Of a DNA stretch of 6,853 nt, positions 1 through 5,784 are shown in pieces. Source of the DNA: Actinomycetes bacterium (GTDB taxonomy: Bacteria > Actinomycetota > Acidimicrobiia > Acidimicrobiales > Palsa-688); NCBI GenBank assembly GCA_021846485.1, contig JAJZWW010000173.1, positions 1 through 6,853 on the forward strand. The letters are read 5' to 3'. Every line of letters begins with the position of its first letter. Position 1 is the stretch's first letter. The notes under the pieces were generated by a model that was not told the origin of the DNA, did not search any database, and saw only the letters and a list, made by a program, of their open reading frames with translations. The translations under genes were made by a program, and so were the position numbers.

Positions 1-70
1 GCTTGACCATCCCCGCCTGAAGCGCCATCATCGTCTCGCCGACGCTGGAGGCACCCGGGCCCGGTCCCAT
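1..70 (-). CDS. Possible 5' end of an unidentified gene, cut by the left edge
   Basis: Reading the minus strand from an ATG at 70-68 gives 23 open codons to the window edge, beginning MGPGPGASSVGETMMALQ. Twenty of the 23 codons end in G or C, as expected for a coding frame in such DNA. The competing plus-strand frame in the same stretch stops at about position 97 and has weaker third-position GC. There is no clear Shine-Dalgarno sequence upstream of the ATG, and the frame also stays open upstream for some distance, so the start is uncertain. I do not recognise the protein. It could equally be a chance open stretch. Confidence 0.25.
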   Translation of the reverse strand, partial: MGPGPGASSVGETMMALQAGMVK

Positions 71-743
71 GTCATTGGCGGAGAGGTGGTCCCTTGAGGG
101 TGGCGGGCGACACTGCGCCGGTCGAGTCGTTACCAGCCGAACAGGTTAGGGTGCATCTCACGACCTGGACCTATCGTCTCGACCCTCTCCAGGGCCCGAC
201 CGCCCCGTCCGGCTCCGCGCTGACAGATGTCCGCCGATCGACAGGTGATAGGTGAGGGCAGACGCGAAAGGGCGCGGGCACCGACGGCAGGCGCGGCGGT
301 GCTCATGCCCCGACCGGAGTGTGCTGACGAGCGACATTCGGTTCGGCTTCCGCTACCACACCCACGGCCCTTCATCCAGATGCCCAGAACGGCGCGCCAG
401 AACGACGCCGGCACTGCCTGAGACGGCAGCGCCGGACGGCACATCTGGAACGCATGCGCGGTGACTGTCCGTGACGTCGGCCGAGCAGCATGCCGGTCTC
501 GGCTCCGGCGCCGTTCGAGGTTGGCAATGAGCAGCGACAATGTGGGTCCCCGACCGGTCTTACGTACGAGGGCCTCCCGGCTCTTGTCCTGCCCGCCCTG
601 CGGGGCGACCGGCGGCGTCGGCGACCATGCAACGGTTCTCGGGGCGTTGAGGTGGTTGTGTCGTTACCACCGCGGTTGTCCGACGTGGACGGCGGGGGAG
701 GACGGCGATCGAGAGGTAGTTCCAAGGATGTAGTTTCGGGAGC
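71..743. other. Gene-free stretch upstream of the methyltransferase
   Basis: About 670 nt with no frame that reads like a protein. The open frames on both strands are rich in Arg, Ser, Pro and Gly, match no family I know, and overlap one another. I see no tRNA, no tandem array and no convincing sigma-70 promoter. There is a small hairpin at 594-607 (CGCCC, loop TGCG, GGGCG) without a T-tract, and another at 651-671 listed separately. The promoter of the methyltransferase presumably lies in the right part of this stretch. The left part may be decayed DNA or a leader region. Confidence 0.5.
651..671 (+). promoter_or_regulatory. Small inverted repeat upstream of the methyltransferase start
   Basis: GGTGGT (651-656) and ACCACC (666-671) form a perfect 6-bp inverted repeat around a 9-nt centre, ending 72 nt before the GTG start. 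Cytosine methyltransferases and their control proteins often act on operators in such positions, so this is a possible operator or leader hairpin. A 6-bp match can arise by chance, and no -10/-35 pair was recognised next to it. Confidence 0.18.
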
Positions 744-1913
744 GTGACGACAGGGGTCAGCTTCTCGCTCGCCGGGCTCTTCGCTGGCATCGGCGGTCTG
801 GAGCGGGGCCTCGCCGAGGCCGGTGGGGAGGCGACTTTCCTGTGCGAGTGGTGGGAGCCAGCGCGCCGTGTCCTCGGATTCCGGTTCTCCGGGATCCCCG
901 TCGCGGAGGACGTGCGTGAGCTGCGGGCGCTGCCGAAGGTCGACGTGGTGACCGCCGGGTTCCCCTGCACGGACCTGTCCCAGGCCGGGAGGACGAAGGG
1001 GATCGGTGGCTCCTAGTCCGGCCTCGTCGGCGAGGTGTTCCGGCTCCTGCGCGGCCGCCGGGTGTCTGCGCTGGTGCTCGAGAACGTGCGCAACATGCTC
1101 GTCCTCGACGGCGGGGCGGCGATGAGGTACCTGGTCTGCGAGCTCGAGGGGCTCGGCTACCGGTGGGCCTACCGGCTGGTGGACTCCCGGGCGACCGGCG
1201 TCCCGCAGCGCCGCCAACGGGTCATCATGGTCGCCGCTCGGGACCTCGATCCCCGGGCGGTGCTCTTCTCGGACGAGGCGGGCGAGCCCGAGCCGTCCTC
1301 CTACCGATCAGACGCCTTCGGCTTCTACTGGACCGAGGGGCTTCGCGGCGTCGGGTGGGCGCGCGACGGCGTGCCCACGCTCAAGGGGGGGTCGAGCCTC
1401 GGGATCCCGTCGCCGCCAGCGATCTGGTGGCCGCAGGGGCCGCCAGGGGGACGGATACTCACCCCCTCGATCGAGGAGACCGAGCAGCTGCAGGGCTTCC
1501 CCGCCGGCTGGACCGAGCCCGCCGCCGAGCGCCGCCAGGGGGTGCGCTGGAAGCTGGTCGGCAACGCCGTGACCGTCGGGATCTCCAGGTGGCTCGGGGG
1601 ACGGCTCGTCGATCCCGGCACCCCGATCCTCGACGGGCGGCCGCTGCTCGCCGGCGAGCGCTGGCCGACGGCGGCCTACGGGGCGGCTGGCCAGGTATGG
1701 GTCGTCGAGGCGTCGCTGTGGCCGGTCCGGATCGCCTACGGGCACCTTTCCGACGTCGTCGACCTCGCCAATGCCGCACCCCTGTCCGTGCGGGGGGCCG
1801 CCGGCTTCCTGGCCAGAGCGGAGCGCTCCTCGCTGCGGTTCGCGCCAGGCTTCCTCTCCGACGTCGCCGAGCACATCGAGGCCTCGACGCCGGAGGCCTC
1901 CTTCGTCGCCTGA
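744..1913 (+). pseudogene. C5-cytosine DNA methyltransferase interrupted by an in-frame TAG
   Basis: The product would transfer a methyl group from S-adenosylmethionine to carbon 5 of cytosine in a DNA target. The 389-codon frame starts at GTG 744 and ends at TGA 1911-1913. Visible motifs are the SAM-binding LFAGIGGLERG (residues 12-22), the catalytic FPCTDLSQAG with Cys75, LENV of motif VI (112-115), QRRQR of motif VIII (155-159), TPSIEETEQLQGFP (240-253) and the motif X segment KLVGNAVTVGISRWL (270-284). The target-recognition part is short, and about 100 residues follow motif X. Codon 91 is TAG, so translation would stop at 90 residues. The reading frame, motifs and codon bias continue unchanged after it. 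A GTG at 1035 could restart translation, but the only purine-rich stretch before it is GGCGAG directly adjoining the start, a poor ribosome site. No restriction endonuclease gene is in the window, so the enzyme was an orphan or part of a system whose other genes lie elsewhere. The family call is firm; whether it is functional is open. Confidence 0.85.
1014..1016 (+). other. In-frame amber codon within the methyltransferase
   Basis: The codons read GGC TCC TAG TCC GGC CTC, giving GS-stop-SGL in the conserved stretch between motifs IV and VI. Family members commonly have a polar residue such as Gln in this position, and one C-to-T change turns CAG into TAG. The frame is open for 299 further codons including its natural stop, so this is a point nonsense change, not a frameshift. 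Confidence 0.9.
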
Positions 1914-2037
1914 TCACCCCCAGGAGTGCCCGCCTGCCTCCTCCGAGGTCCGAGGTCCTCCACCGGCGGATGCAACAGCAGGGCTGGTGGACGACAGACG
2001 ATCCTCCTGGTCGGCCGCCCGCCCGCGACACCGAGGG

Positions 2038-2118
2038 GGAACTTGCCTGCTGGACTGTTTCGCGCCCGAACTCCGAGGTGAGGGCTGGTGAAGTGAAGGA
2101 CTCCAGCAGGCAAGTTCC
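2038..2118. repeat. Perfect 17-bp inverted repeat with a 47-nt centre
   Basis: The left arm GGAACTTGCCTGCTGGA (2038-2054) is the exact reverse complement of the right arm TCCAGCAGGCAAGTTCC (2102-2118). The 47-nt centre is 2055-2101. A related, shortened copy of the right arm, CAGGCAGTTCC, lies at 2202-2212. A second, smaller hairpin (GAAGGA 2095-2100 with TCCTTC 2116-2121) shares the right arm and would compete with the long one. The structure could be a stem in an RNA leader, a small non-coding RNA, a miniature mobile or REP-like element, or a protein-binding site. There is no T-tract, so a simple terminator is unlikely. Confidence 0.7.
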
Positions 2119-2247
2119 TTCTCTGCAAAGGCACGGTCTTGGGACGCGGATTGTCCGTTCCGGGCTCCGATCCTCTGGCGGACGGTTCTCGCCTAGGCGG
2201 ACAGGCAGTTCCCGCGTCGGCTTCGTGTCCATGGTCCCCTTCTGGTT

Positions 2248-2268
2248 CGACTCAGCGCGACTCGACTC
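2248..2268. repeat. Three closely spaced CGACTC units
   Basis: CGACTC occurs at 2248-2253, 2258-2263 and 2263-2268, the last two sharing one base. The group ends 33 nt upstream of the GGDEF-EAL start codon, a position suited to a regulator site. The units are short and may be coincidental. Confidence 0.25.
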
Positions 2269-2272
2269 AAGG

Positions 2273-2284
2273 TCCGGCGCCGGA
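2273..2284. promoter_or_regulatory. 12-bp perfect palindrome before the GGDEF-EAL start
   Basis: TCCGGCGCCGGA is a perfect palindrome ending 17 nt before GTG 2302. Its right end overlaps GGAAGG (2282-2287), the only purine-rich candidate ribosome site nearby. That candidate sits rather far (14 nt) from the start. The palindrome may be a dimer-binding operator. Short GC palindromes are common in GC-rich DNA, so support is modest. Confidence 0.25.
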
Positions 2285-2301
2285 AGGCCGATCTCCAGTA
2301 C

Positions 2302-4392
2302 GTGAACCGGACCACGAGGTCGGTCTCGCCCGCAAGGGATCGCTGTCCCTCGGCGCGGCAGGGGGGAGGTCGGGTCGACTCCCGGACGCAGCTCGCCGCC
2401 CTGGGCACAGCGCTGGGCGCTCGGGCGCACGATGTGCTAGCCGCTTGCCAGCAGCGCTACGTGGAGGTCAACGAGGGGGCCACCCTAGAGGAGTTGCGCC
2501 CGGAGGACCAGCTCTGGCGGGTCACCTCACTGGCCGTTGCCACCATCGTCAGGTGGCTCCAGACGAGCCAGGTGGCGGGTGCCGCTGAGAGGGCAGAGAT
2601 CGCCTCGCTCGGGGACGCTGCCGCCTGCACCGACATGGACGCGGTTAGGGGTGGTGGCCGCGCCGAGGGCATCGGGATCGATCCGGGCGCCTCCGTCGGT
2701 CTCTCCCACGGAGGGCCGGCGGTCGATCCATCGGGGCTTCGGGTCGAGCCGCGCCGGGGCCAGCGCCTGTCGGTCACCTTGCTGACCAAGGCCAACTTCT
2801 GGTGGTCCGACGCGACGTGCGCGGTGCTGGTCGAAGAAGGTCGTCGTCTCGGGTTGCCCGACCCGGTGGTCCGGGAGGCCACCGACATGGTGGTGAGGAG
2901 CGGGCGCGCCAGCCTGGTGGAGATGGCGAAGCGTCACGACGACAAGCTGCGCTCGTTTCAGGAGCGCCTGGCTCACCTGGCCCTGCACGACGCCCTGACT
3001 GGCCTCGCCAATCGAACCGTGCTCGTGGAGCGCCTGGAGAAGGCGCTGGCCGACCCGGTCCGCGCCTCCGCGGGGCTCGCCGTCGCCTTCGTCGACGTCG
3101 ACGACTTCAAGGTGGTCAACGACGTGTTGGGTCACCCCGCTGGTGACGCCGTGCTGGTGGAGCTCGGTCGGCGCTTCGCCGCCCAGCTGCGTCCCGCGGA
3201 CCTGGTCGTCCGGATGGGGGGAGACGAGTTCGTCGTGCTCCTGGAGGGCCTCGGCGATCCCGTGCGAGACGCGACTTCCACGACTGAGCGCCTGCGGGTC
3301 GCGGCGGCCGAGCCGGTCAACGTCGACGGCCAGCAGCTCCACCTGACGGTGAGCGTGGGGGCGGCGGTGCTCTCGGAGCCCGGATGTCGGAGCAAGGAGG
3401 TGCTCGCAGCCGCCGACGAGGCGATGTACAGGGTCAAGCGGGCCGGTCGCAACGGGGTCGCGGTTGTCGAGCTCGGCAGGGGATCCGCGCCGGATCGCTT
3501 CGCGATGGCCGGTGACCTCCGCCAGGCTGTGCAACGAGACCAGCTGCGCCTCTTCTACCAGCCAGTGTGCGAGCCGCGCGGCGCGGTGGTCGGCTTCGAA
3601 GCGCTGCTTCGCTGGCAGCACCCGGAGCGAGGGATCATTCCTCCCCGGGAGCTGTTCCCGGTGGCGGAGGAGTCAGGGCTGATGGTCGAGCTCGGCCGGT
3701 GGGTCCTGCGCGAGGCGTGCCGCCAGGCAGTCGCCTGGCGGACCTCGCTGGGTCGCATCCCCACGATGTCGGTCAACGTGTCGGGCCGGCAGCTCGACGA
3801 CCCGCTGTTCGTCGACGACGTCGCCGCAGCCCTCGCTGACACCGGTATGCCGGCCGGTTCGCTGGTGCTCGAGGTCGCCGAGAGCGTCGCGCTATGCGAC
3901 CGCGGCAGCCGCGAGGAGGTACTTGTCGCGCTGAAGGACCTCGGCGCCAGGCTGTCCATCGACGACTTCGGTACCGGCTACGCCTCGCTCGCGTACATCG
4001 GGCGCTCACCGGTCGACCAGATCAAGATCGACCGGAAGCTCGTCCAGGAGGTCTGCGAGCACGGTGACACCCGCATCATCGGGGCGGTGGTCCGCTTGGC
4101 GCACGACCTCGGCCTGGAGGTGGTGGCCGAAGGGGTCCAGACCGCCGCCGATCTCGGGACCGTCGAGTCCCTGGGATGTGACCTGGTACAGGGCTACCTT
4201 CTGGGAGGTCCGGCACCGGCCTCTTGGGCCGGCGCGGGCCCCTGGCCCCGGAGCATCTCCCGCACCTCCTCGACCCGGGGTGGGCCACCGGCGCGGTCGG
4301 CCACGAGGAGCGAACCGTTGGGTACCGGGCTCCAGCCCGGGCCGTGCCACCCCGACGAGGCCACCACGGCCACTCCCTCGCGCTCCTGGTAG
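2302..4392 (+). CDS. Cyclic-di-GMP signalling protein, GGDEF and EAL domains with N-terminal helical domain
   Basis: GGDEF domains make cyclic-di-GMP from two GTP and EAL domains hydrolyse it to pGpG; the molecule controls the switch between motile and attached life in many bacteria. Residues ~28-110 and ~155-220 are helix-rich, without membrane segments, and resemble sensor regions found before GGDEF in actinobacteria; a low-similarity Gly-rich stretch (~110-155) separates them. The GGDEF domain covers ~225-390, with an intact GGDEF motif (306-310) and an inhibitory-site RPAD (297-300) five residues before it. The EAL domain covers ~400-640, with EAL (433-435), Asn492, Glu524, Asp554-Asp555, Lys575, Glu610 and Gln630 all present. 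Both activities therefore look possible, and the protein should be cytosolic. The GTG start is the first in frame but has a weak ribosome site; residues 1-27 look unconserved, and GTG 2434 is a less likely alternative. After GYLLGGPAPA (631-640) the last 56 residues resemble no EAL ending and are antisense to the amidotransferase gene, suggesting a lost stop or a frameshift. Confidence 0.9.
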   Translation: MNRTTRSVSPARDRCPSARQGGGRVDSRTQLAALGTALGARAHDVLAACQQRYVEVNEGATLEELRPEDQLWRVTSLAVATIVRWLQTSQVAGAAERAEIASLGDAAACTDMDAVRGGGRAEGIGIDPGASVGLSHGGPAVDPSGLRVEPRRGQRLSVTLLTKANFWWSDATCAVLVEEGRRLGLPDPVVREATDMVVRSGRASLVEMAKRHDDKLRSFQERLAHLALHDALTGLANRTVLVERLEKALADPVRASAGLAVAFVDVDDFKVVNDVLGHPAGDAVLVELGRRFAAQLRPADLVVRMGGDEFVVLLEGLGDPVRDATSTTERLRVAAAEPVNVDGQQLHLTVSVGAAVLSEPGCRSKEVLAAADEAMYRVKRAGRNGVAVVELGRGSAPDRFAMAGDLRQAVQRDQLRLFYQPVCEPRGAVVGFEALLRWQHPERGIIPPRELFPVAEESGLMVELGRWVLREACRQAVAWRTSLGRIPTMSVNVSGRQLDDPLFVDDVAAALADTGMPAGSLVLEVAESVALCDRGSREEVLVALKDLGARLSIDDFGTGYASLAYIGRSPVDQIKIDRKLVQEVCEHGDTRIIGAVVRLAHDLGLEVVAEGVQTAADLGTVESLGCDLVQGYLLGGPAPASWAGAGPWPRSISRTSSTRGGPPARSATRSEPLGTGLQPGPCHPDEATTATPSRSW

Positions 4393-4994
4393 GCGAGGTC
4401 GTAGTAGTCGGGGCCGACTTCCCTCGGCCGGTCCTGCGGCCGGTGCCAGCACGCGGCCACGAGCGAGCTCGGGCTGAGCAAGAGGCAGTTGAGGCTGGTG
4501 AACTGGCAGGTCTGGTCGAGGGCCAGCAGCGCCTCGGCCAACCCGAGCGCGGGGTCACCGGTACGCGCGATTGCGGCTCTGACGACCAGCCAGAAGATCT
4601 CGCTGTCGGTCTCCCCGTCCGGTTGGCAGTCGCCGGCGCCCAGAGCGTCCAGGGACGGCATCGCGGTGATCGACCCGTTGTGGGCGAACGCCAGCCGACC
4701 GTCGCCGAAAGGATGGGTGTTGGAGTAGGAGACCCCAAGGTCCAAGGTCGCCCAGCGTAGGTGCACCAAGGCGGCATCGGTGACCAGCGAATCGGACAGC
4801 TGGGCGAAGCCGTCGTCGTCGGCCGCCGACCTGGGCCGCTTGCGGAAGGCCACCCCCTCACCTTCCGGCCAGGCGATCCCCCATCCGTCACCGTGGCGCT
4901 CTGCCGCGAGGCGCACGAAGTCCCCGTAGCGCTCACCCAGGGCCCGGCGGAGGGTGGTCGGGGGCTGGGATACAAAGCCGAGGAACCTGCACAC
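4194..4994 (-). CDS. Class II glutamine amidotransferase
   Basis: Class II amidotransferases use an N-terminal cysteine to release ammonia from glutamine, or to cleave a related gamma-glutamyl bond. This 266-residue protein is of the stand-alone YafJ/EgtC-like type and begins MCRFLGF. Choosing GTG 4994 exposes Cys2 as the nucleophile after methionine removal; a GTG six codons upstream would bury it. Matching family motifs are GDGWGIAW (35-42), LRWAT (79-83), SNTHPF (91-96), AHNGSI (104-109) and DSEIFW (130-135). The region around 204-233, ending PNGSLLVAD, is the typical C-terminal strand region. The last ~22 residues are Pro/Gly/Ala-rich, look unconserved and overlap the convergent GGDEF-EAL frame. 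It follows the 118-residue gene by 30 nt and is probably in the same operon. The substrate cannot be told from the sequence: an EgtC role (ergothioneine synthesis) would normally come with egtA/B/D genes, which are not seen here. Confidence 0.88.
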   Translation of the reverse strand: MCRFLGFVSQPPTTLRRALGERYGDFVRLAAERHGDGWGIAWPEGEGVAFRKRPRSAADDDGFAQLSDSLVTDAALVHLRWATLDLGVSYSNTHPFGDGRLAFAHNGSITAMPSLDALGAGDCQPDGETDSEIFWLVVRAAIARTGDPALGLAEALLALDQTCQFTSLNCLLLSPSSLVAACWHRPQDRPREVGPDYYDLAYQEREGVAVVASSGWHGPGWSPVPNGSLLVADRAGGPPRVEEVREMLRGQGPAPAQEAGAGPPRR

Positions 4995-5002
4995 GGACCG
5001 GA

Positions 5003-5007
5003 CTTCT
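5003..5007 (-). promoter_or_regulatory. Ribosome-binding site deciding the amidotransferase start
   Basis: On the minus strand AGAAG (5007-5003) lies 8 nt before GTG 4994-4992. This spacing suits the start giving Met-Cys-Arg-Phe and would overlap codons of the longer alternative starting at 5012. It therefore supports the shorter protein with the nucleophilic cysteine at position 2. Confidence 0.5.
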
Positions 5008-5024
5008 AGCACACGTCGCTAGGG

Positions 5025-5381
5025 TCAGGCCGGCCAGCGCTCCTCGGTGACCCGGCCGCCGATGACGCGAACGATCAGCTCGGCAGCCTCCTCTGGCCGT
5101 CCGCGCCTCCGGATGTGGTATTCGCCCGCAGTCAGCGACGAGAAGACCGCGGCGGGCACGGTCACGCCTGGGAGCCGGCGGGGAAGCACCGCGACGTGTC
5201 TCCCCGCCCAGTCTTCGTCCTGGGCCCGGATCTCCAGCTCCTCGCCGGTGAGCTCGGGAGGTGCGACGACGACCAGGGCGCCGATGTCGCCGCCGACGTC
5301 GAGGACCACCGTCCCCGGTCCGCCCGGCTCGGGGAGTGGCTCGCTCCCCGAGGCCGGGGCGGTCGACGAGGGATTGGTCAC
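5025..5381 (-). CDS. Conserved actinobacterial-type 118-residue protein of unknown function
   Basis: The protein has a Pro/Ser-rich N-terminus of about 22 residues and then a beta-strand-rich domain. This opens with TVVLDVGGDIGALVV (24-38) and continues through GEELEIRAQD (46-55), HVAVLPRR (62-69), AAVFSSLTAGEYHI (77-90) and ELIVRVIGGRVTEERW (101-116). I recall similar small proteins, with a VLDIGGDVGALV opening, in many actinobacteria, sometimes labelled phospholipase without good reason; no catalytic motif is visible. There is no signal peptide or membrane segment, so it probably stays in the cytosol. The GTG start overlaps the TGA stop of the Tat-protein gene as GTGA, which points to coupled translation; no Shine-Dalgarno sequence precedes it. 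A GTG at 5309 (residue 25), right at the conserved domain, is a possible alternative start. The longer frame upstream to 5834 is not real because it runs antiphase through the Tat-protein gene. Confidence 0.75.
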   Translation of the reverse strand: MTNPSSTAPASGSEPLPEPGGPGTVVLDVGGDIGALVVVAPPELTGEELEIRAQDEDWAGRHVAVLPRRLPGVTVPAAVFSSLTAGEYHIRRRGRPEEAAELIVRVIGGRVTEERWPA

Positions 5382-5770
5382 CGGGAAGCGGCCAGGAGCC
5401 GGGCCACGAGCGCCGGGTCGCGCACGACCACGGTCCGGTTCTCGACGAACAGGCTCAGCTCGCCGCTCAGGTCGCTCACGTGGGCGGTGACTGGGCTGGC
5501 GAGACCGGAGGCCTCGCTCCCCAAGGCGGGCGCAGTGCCGGCAGCCGCGCTGCTCGCGCCGGGAGCGTCGGCTTCGGCGTCCCCGAGGATGCTCGGGAGT
5601 CCGGGTATCGCGCTGACTGCGGCAGCGGCAGCCATGGTGAGCGAGCCGGTGCGGAGGAACTTGCGCCGGCTCATGTCGCCGAGGCGGCCCCCGATCTTGG
5701 GGGAGGAAACCTCCTCGAGGTCGGGGACAGGCGCCGCTGCCGGCGAGGGATCGGGGCGGGGATCGGTCAT
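5378..5770 (-). CDS. Small Tat-exported protein of unknown function
   Basis: This 130-residue protein carries a twin-arginine signal: SRRKFLRTG at 34-42, then a hydrophobic Ala-rich stretch (~43-62) and a likely cleavage site after AEA (65-67). The n-region before the arginines is unusually long, 33 residues, and Pro/Asp-rich. An internal ATG at 5674 would give a standard short n-region, but the ATG at 5770 has a good ribosome site and is preferred. The mature part is only ~63 residues. It has an Ala/Gly/Ser-rich linker followed by a compact C-terminus, SPVTAHVSDLSGELSLFV (92-109) and VVVRDPALVARLLAA (114-128), and no cysteine. The protein should be exported folded across the membrane. It begins 14 nt after the DUF4331 gene and its stop overlaps the next start, so the three genes are probably one operon. 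Its function is unknown; partnership with the DUF4331 protein is an inference from position. Confidence 0.8.
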   Translation of the reverse strand: MTDPRPDPSPAAAPVPDLEEVSSPKIGGRLGDMSRRKFLRTGSLTMAAAAAVSAIPGLPSILGDAEADAPGASSAAAGTAPALGSEASGLASPVTAHVSDLSGELSLFVENRTVVVRDPALVARLLAASR

Positions 5771-5777
5771 CTCGTGG

Positions 5778-5781
5778 CCTC
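5778..5781 (-). promoter_or_regulatory. Ribosome-binding site of the Tat-protein gene
   Basis: GAGG on the minus strand (5781-5778) lies 7 nt before ATG 5770-5768, in the 14-nt gap after the DUF4331 stop. It favours this start over the internal ATG at 5674, which has no comparable site. Confidence 0.5.
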
Positions 5782-5784
5782 GAT

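Larger units (their letters stand above)
1914..2301. other. Intergenic region between methyltransferase and cyclic-di-GMP gene
   Basis: About 390 nt without a credible gene; frames crossing it on either strand are shadows of the neighbours or low-complexity Arg/Pro/Ser strings. It contains short direct repeats: CTCCGAGGT at 1941 and 2071, AGGGCTGGTG at 1980 and 2081, and GGCGGAC at 2177 and 2196. It also holds the 17-bp inverted repeat at 2038-2118, a palindrome GCCTAGGC at 2191-2198, three CGACTC units and a 12-bp palindrome just before the next start. No T-tract marks an ordinary intrinsic terminator after the methyltransferase. Confidence 0.6.

Noticed and set aside
372..1217. 281-codon minus-strand open frame
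   Set aside because: It lies antisense to the methyltransferase motifs and reads as Arg/Pro/His-rich sequence with no family resemblance; a GC-rich shadow.
2038..2118. Inverted repeat as an intrinsic terminator of the methyltransferase
   Set aside because: There is no T-tract after the right arm, the loop is 47 nt long, and it starts over 120 nt after the stop.
2244..2253. GGTTCGACTC, resembling a tRNA T-loop
   Set aside because: The flanking bases do not form a T-stem, and no acceptor stem or anticodon arm can be found around it.
1459..2430. 323-codon minus-strand open frame
   Set aside because: Antisense to the methyltransferase end, the intergenic repeat and the next gene's start; composition is dominated by Arg and Ser.
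2527..3621. 364-codon minus-strand open frame across the GGDEF domain
   Set aside because: The plus strand carries unmistakable GGDEF motifs; the antisense product is His/Gln/Val-rich without known motifs.
744..4392. TAG used as a sense codon throughout this genome
   Set aside because: TAG also ends the amidotransferase and GGDEF-EAL frames, though both ends are poorly conserved, and no other gene here has an internal TAG. One codon is not enough to claim recoding.
4076..4975. 299-codon minus-strand frame overlapping the amidotransferase
   Set aside because: The neighbouring frame contains the full class II amidotransferase motif set; this one is a Pro/Ser/Arg-rich shadow.
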